From Gymnothorax reevesii (lineage: Eukaryota > Chordata > Actinopteri > Anguilliformes > Muraenidae), in NCBI GenBank assembly GCA_029721435.1, contig CM056574.1:28071001-28135000 (forward strand): a stretch of 64,000 bases of DNA, in the 5' to 3' direction. A program made the position numbers and the translations under genes. Of the stretch, positions 61,083-64,000 are shown piece by piece. The notes beneath the pieces were generated by a model. That model did not search any database. It was not told the origin of the DNA and saw only the letters and a program-made list of their open reading frames with translations. How positions within the stretch are numbered: the first letter of the stretch is position 1; each line of letters opens with the position of its first letter.

Positions 61083-63197
61083 AGATATACCCACAAACTT
61101 TTGAGCAGTCTTCCCAATGATTGAATAATGACAATGCTGCCACGTAGCAAGAGCGCAGATGCGCATGCACACTCACTGCTGATGTTTATCAACTGACTTA
61201 GGCTGGTTTTTGCCTTGCCATCTTTTGAAAGATGAGATTTTGTAAACAGACCTGAAAAAATACCTTTTTGCATTTTGCCCTGGTGACATGATTTCAGCTT
61301 TTTCGGCCTGAATGGCATTAAAACACACCAAAGACCTAATTTTGCCATCCCGTCAGGAGCATAATACACTTTGATCACAATTGCACATCACAAAAGTGCA
61401 TCATTTTGACCTTGAAATTAGGGTGACACTTTTTCAATGCTGGTCAGCATATAATTGAAATTTCTGCTGTGCCAGCATCCAAGAGCAAAGTCAATCCTGC
61501 TGCACAGTGTAAAAAAAGCAGAAAGCCATGACTGCGCTCACCTTGGGAGCCCTCAAACTGTGGGAGATCTGCTTAAATCAGTGGAAACCGCTGCAGACGA
61601 GGACCACATGAGGTACCGCAGCAGGGGAGTGTGACTCAAGCCCTGGAGAACTGAGACTATAGCAGCGGGTGGGTGAGCGAGAATCCCCAAATCAGATCAG
61701 GAGGCGTCTTATGCGCTGTGATTATGAACAACCACCAATTCTCTAAGCAAATATTGTGGACTAATGCACGAAAAACTAACTGATTGCTGACCTCCGCAGG
61801 GCTCTATGGAGCTCCCATTAAAGATGTTTTTGCTCTGGAATGCCAATGTGTGCTGACTGCAAAATAGTCACTAATTGGGATGAATTACATTATTGTTCCT
61901 GACTGTAAAGTACTTAGGAAGAAAAGATGTTATTGCAAAGCCTGCTCCGGAGCTGGGGTTCATCCGTCATATTTACAGCTCAGGTGCACCTCCTGCTCTT
62001 GTTAAGCTGCAGGGTGAAGAGTGTTTCACAACAGAGCCTCCTCACTCTGTGGGGTGACAGACTGGAAGGTACTGTCATGGGAGAGCAGAGGTCACTCAGA
62101 GGACAACATTAATTTAAATTTCATCTTAGGAAATAAAGACGTATTAAAACCTGCTAAAAAAAAAGAATACATCCCTATAATTTTGAGCTGTATTTTAAAT
62201 TTTGAAATGAATGGTTTCCAGGTGACAGTAAATGGACGTACTTAGGGTTCAAAAAGTATCAGAAAATTTTAGACGAGAGAACATAGGGGTCCCCTTCAAA
62301 AATAATCTCAGTACAAAATACATCAGACTTTTGTGTTGGCATATAGCGAGATGACAAGTGCACATGAAAACCTCTGACGAGCGGCGAAGATATTGAATAC
62401 AAATCACTCACAGTTGACAGTTGCCACCATTTCATCCTTCTGTAACATCACTACTGGCCCTTGTTCTCTGTAATTACTCATTGTTCAATCCCTCATACAC
62501 TCCATTCGCTCCCAGCACTCTTCCTGACTAACATAGCACAGCCATCACATTTCCTGTCAGACTAAGGTTCATCACTGATAGCAAGCGGACTAACAATAGA
62601 GATTTTGAGAGGGGTGAGCAAGTAAGATGAAAGAACAGTTCAGAGAGACTGCATGCCATCTACTGAGATTATAAATTTTCAGTGTAAGAGGAACTGCTTA
62701 ACTCTCAACCGCCCACCTCTGATTGTTATCAGGCTGTCAAACGGGACCATTGTGCTTTCACTTGTGTCCCAGCAGTTTTCGGTGAGACGTAGACATACAA
62801 TCAGAGGAGCTAACTGCAGTAGCTCTCCTTGCATACTATCCTATCAGATTTGGCTGCCACTTCATTGTACTCTCTGCTGCTGTGTAACTTTCTTTGTCTT
62901 ACTTCTTTGTCTTCTACAGCAGTTAAAAAGGGAAGATCTTTGTGCCTGAAGATTTCCCAGTGAGACATCCTGGCATTTAAGCATCACATTACCTGCATAG
63001 CATCAGAGGTAATGGATACTATCTAAAGCAAGGAAAGTGAAAGAGATGAGATGTTAATGAGAGACAGTCTCTGGAATACAGTCTCGGAGGGTAGGCATTA
63101 TGGGTAATTGAGTTTGTGTGGAACATGAAATCAAACAATTTACCATAACAGAAGTAATTAACAGAATGGGATAAAATGTTTAATCTTAAATGAAATA
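61083..63197. other. Unique-looking non-coding stretch
   Basis: About 2.1 kb with no recognised gene or repeat. 61540-61920 is free of obvious repeats and could be a conserved non-coding block, by impression only. Confidence 0.35.
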
Positions 63198-63628
63198 GCA
63201 GCCATACCACCACTCGATCTGCTCCAGCATTGTGGCTGAAGCTAAGCAGGTGTGGGCTTGGTTAGTACTTGGATGGGAGACCACCTGGGAAAACCAAGTT
63301 GCTGCTGCAAGAGGTGTTGGTGGGCCAGTAGGTTGTGTACTTCCCTCTGGTGGAATAATGACCAAGTGTAGTGATGGGAACACTGAACTGAAGGAGACGC
63401 TATCTTTCGGATACGCTCTTGGGAAAGAGTAGGGGGTTATCCGGTGTCATGGCTAAACTCCTAACCTCTTTCAACCTGCCACCTAATCATCCTCTGATCT
63501 GATTGCCTTTACAACTTGTCCTCTACCTCTCCCGCTCCACCCCCAGGGTTCCATTGAAAAAGAGATTTCAATCTCAACGGGACTTCCCCAGTTAAATAAA
63601 GGTTAGATAAAATAAAATAAATAAATCC
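63198..63628 (+). mobile_element. 5S rRNA-derived SINE (SINE3-like)
   Basis: 63198-63308 resembles 5S rRNA: GCAGCCATACCACC at the head, box A AGCTAAGCAGGTGTGGGC (from 63239) and box C TGGATGGGAGACCACCTGGG (from 63270). The stem differs from a true 5S gene (GAACGCGCC region replaced), so it is not a functional rRNA gene. The body follows (GCTATCTTTCGGATACGC, AAAGAGTAGGGGGTTATCCG) and then a tail of GTTAAATAAAGGTTAGATAA and AAATA units. No exact flanking duplication was identified. Transcription would be by RNA polymerase III from the internal promoter. Confidence 0.9.
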
Positions 63629-63815
63629 AGTGGTTAAGGTGTCTGACTGATACTAAGAGGGTCAGTGGTTCAAACCCTAGTGCAGCCACAGTCAGCTCGG
63701 TGCAGCCTTTGATTAGTGTTGGGCCTCTGAGTGAAGCCCTTAAATAACTCTAAGCAGTGGTTAAGCTCCCCAGAAGTGATAAACTAAGTCACATTTGATA
63801 AAACTATCACTAGTG
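63629..63815 (+). mobile_element. tRNA-derived SINE, adjacent to the 5S SINE
   Basis: An A-box-like TGGTTAAGGTG (63631-63641) and an exact B box GGTTCAAACCC (63667-63677) lie at tRNA-like spacing. The head cannot fold into a complete cloverleaf as written. The body has AGTGAAGCCCTTAAATAACT and ends with TCACATTTGATAAAACTATC, which resembles the widespread fish tail TCACTTTGGATAAAAGCGTC. It starts directly at the A-rich tail of the 5S-derived SINE. Confidence 0.75.
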
Positions 63816-64000
63816 GTCACTTTCCATCTCTGTATCTACCACAAGCTCCATGTCTTACTCTCTCATCTCTCAACTATTGACAGACAACGGTATGCACGCC
63901 TTCTTAATGACTGCATAGTTAACTGCCGAGCACTTATGAAACCGGTTCGTCATTCACCAATTGCCATTCAAGGCAATGGCTCTGATCTTATTACGACAAC

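Noticed and set aside
63198..63308. 5S rRNA gene
   Set aside because: The promoter-box region matches, but other 5S segments are changed and a SINE body and A-rich tail follow, so it is a SINE head.
63629..63700. Functional tRNA gene
   Set aside because: A and B boxes are present but I could not form a full cloverleaf, and SINE body sequence follows.

Overview
This looks like a fish (teleost) nuclear genome window: AT-rich, no operons, low coding density, and dominated by transposable elements of kinds typical of teleosts. These are Tc1-like DNA transposons with DD34E transposases, short non-autonomous elements with hAT-type 8-bp target duplications, APE-class non-LTR retrotransposon fragments, a solo LTR, and 5S-rRNA- and tRNA-derived SINEs. 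I found no host protein-coding exon, rRNA gene or functional tRNA gene that I can support. The window is best read as a gene desert or the inside of a very long intron.

Layout. 1-4.9 kb: a decayed Tc1 element, a 1.6-kb hAT-like element with a perfect 26-bp palindrome, and the first copy of a palindromic MITE core. 4.9-8.2 kb: unique-looking sequence and a microsatellite. 8.2-14.7 kb: a repeat nest. An APE/RT non-LTR element (10.9-13.6 kb) is split by two insertions and cut off by a Tc1 element, and a larger inverted-repeat element (8.7-10.9 kb), itself carrying two others, abuts its 5' side. 15.3-18.3 kb: two more Tc1 elements. One has a 332-codon open frame that looks intact but carries two compensating frameshifts. 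20-29 kb: sparse repeats, a hAT element holding a solo LTR, a second non-LTR fragment and another Tc1 pseudogene. 29-36 kb: a Tc1 relic with two catalytic Asp-to-Glu changes and a 1.33-kb hAT-like element, then a weak promoter-like patch. 36-64 kb: mostly unique-looking sequence with isolated repeats, including two copies of a composite palindromic element in opposite orientation, a retroposon with a 15-bp target duplication, two MITEs with 8-bp duplications (one exact, one with a single mismatch), and adjacent 5S-derived and tRNA-derived SINEs at the right edge.

Nothing here works as a pathway. The coding sequences recognised are transposases and APE/reverse transcriptases, and all carry stops, frameshifts, deletions or catalytic substitutions. 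The most unusual pattern is a set of four dispersed elements (8.2, 29.3, 46.9 and 60.0 kb) with a GGAC/GACA tandem core. In three of them the core is enclosed by short inverted arms whose sequence differs between copies but still pairs within each copy.
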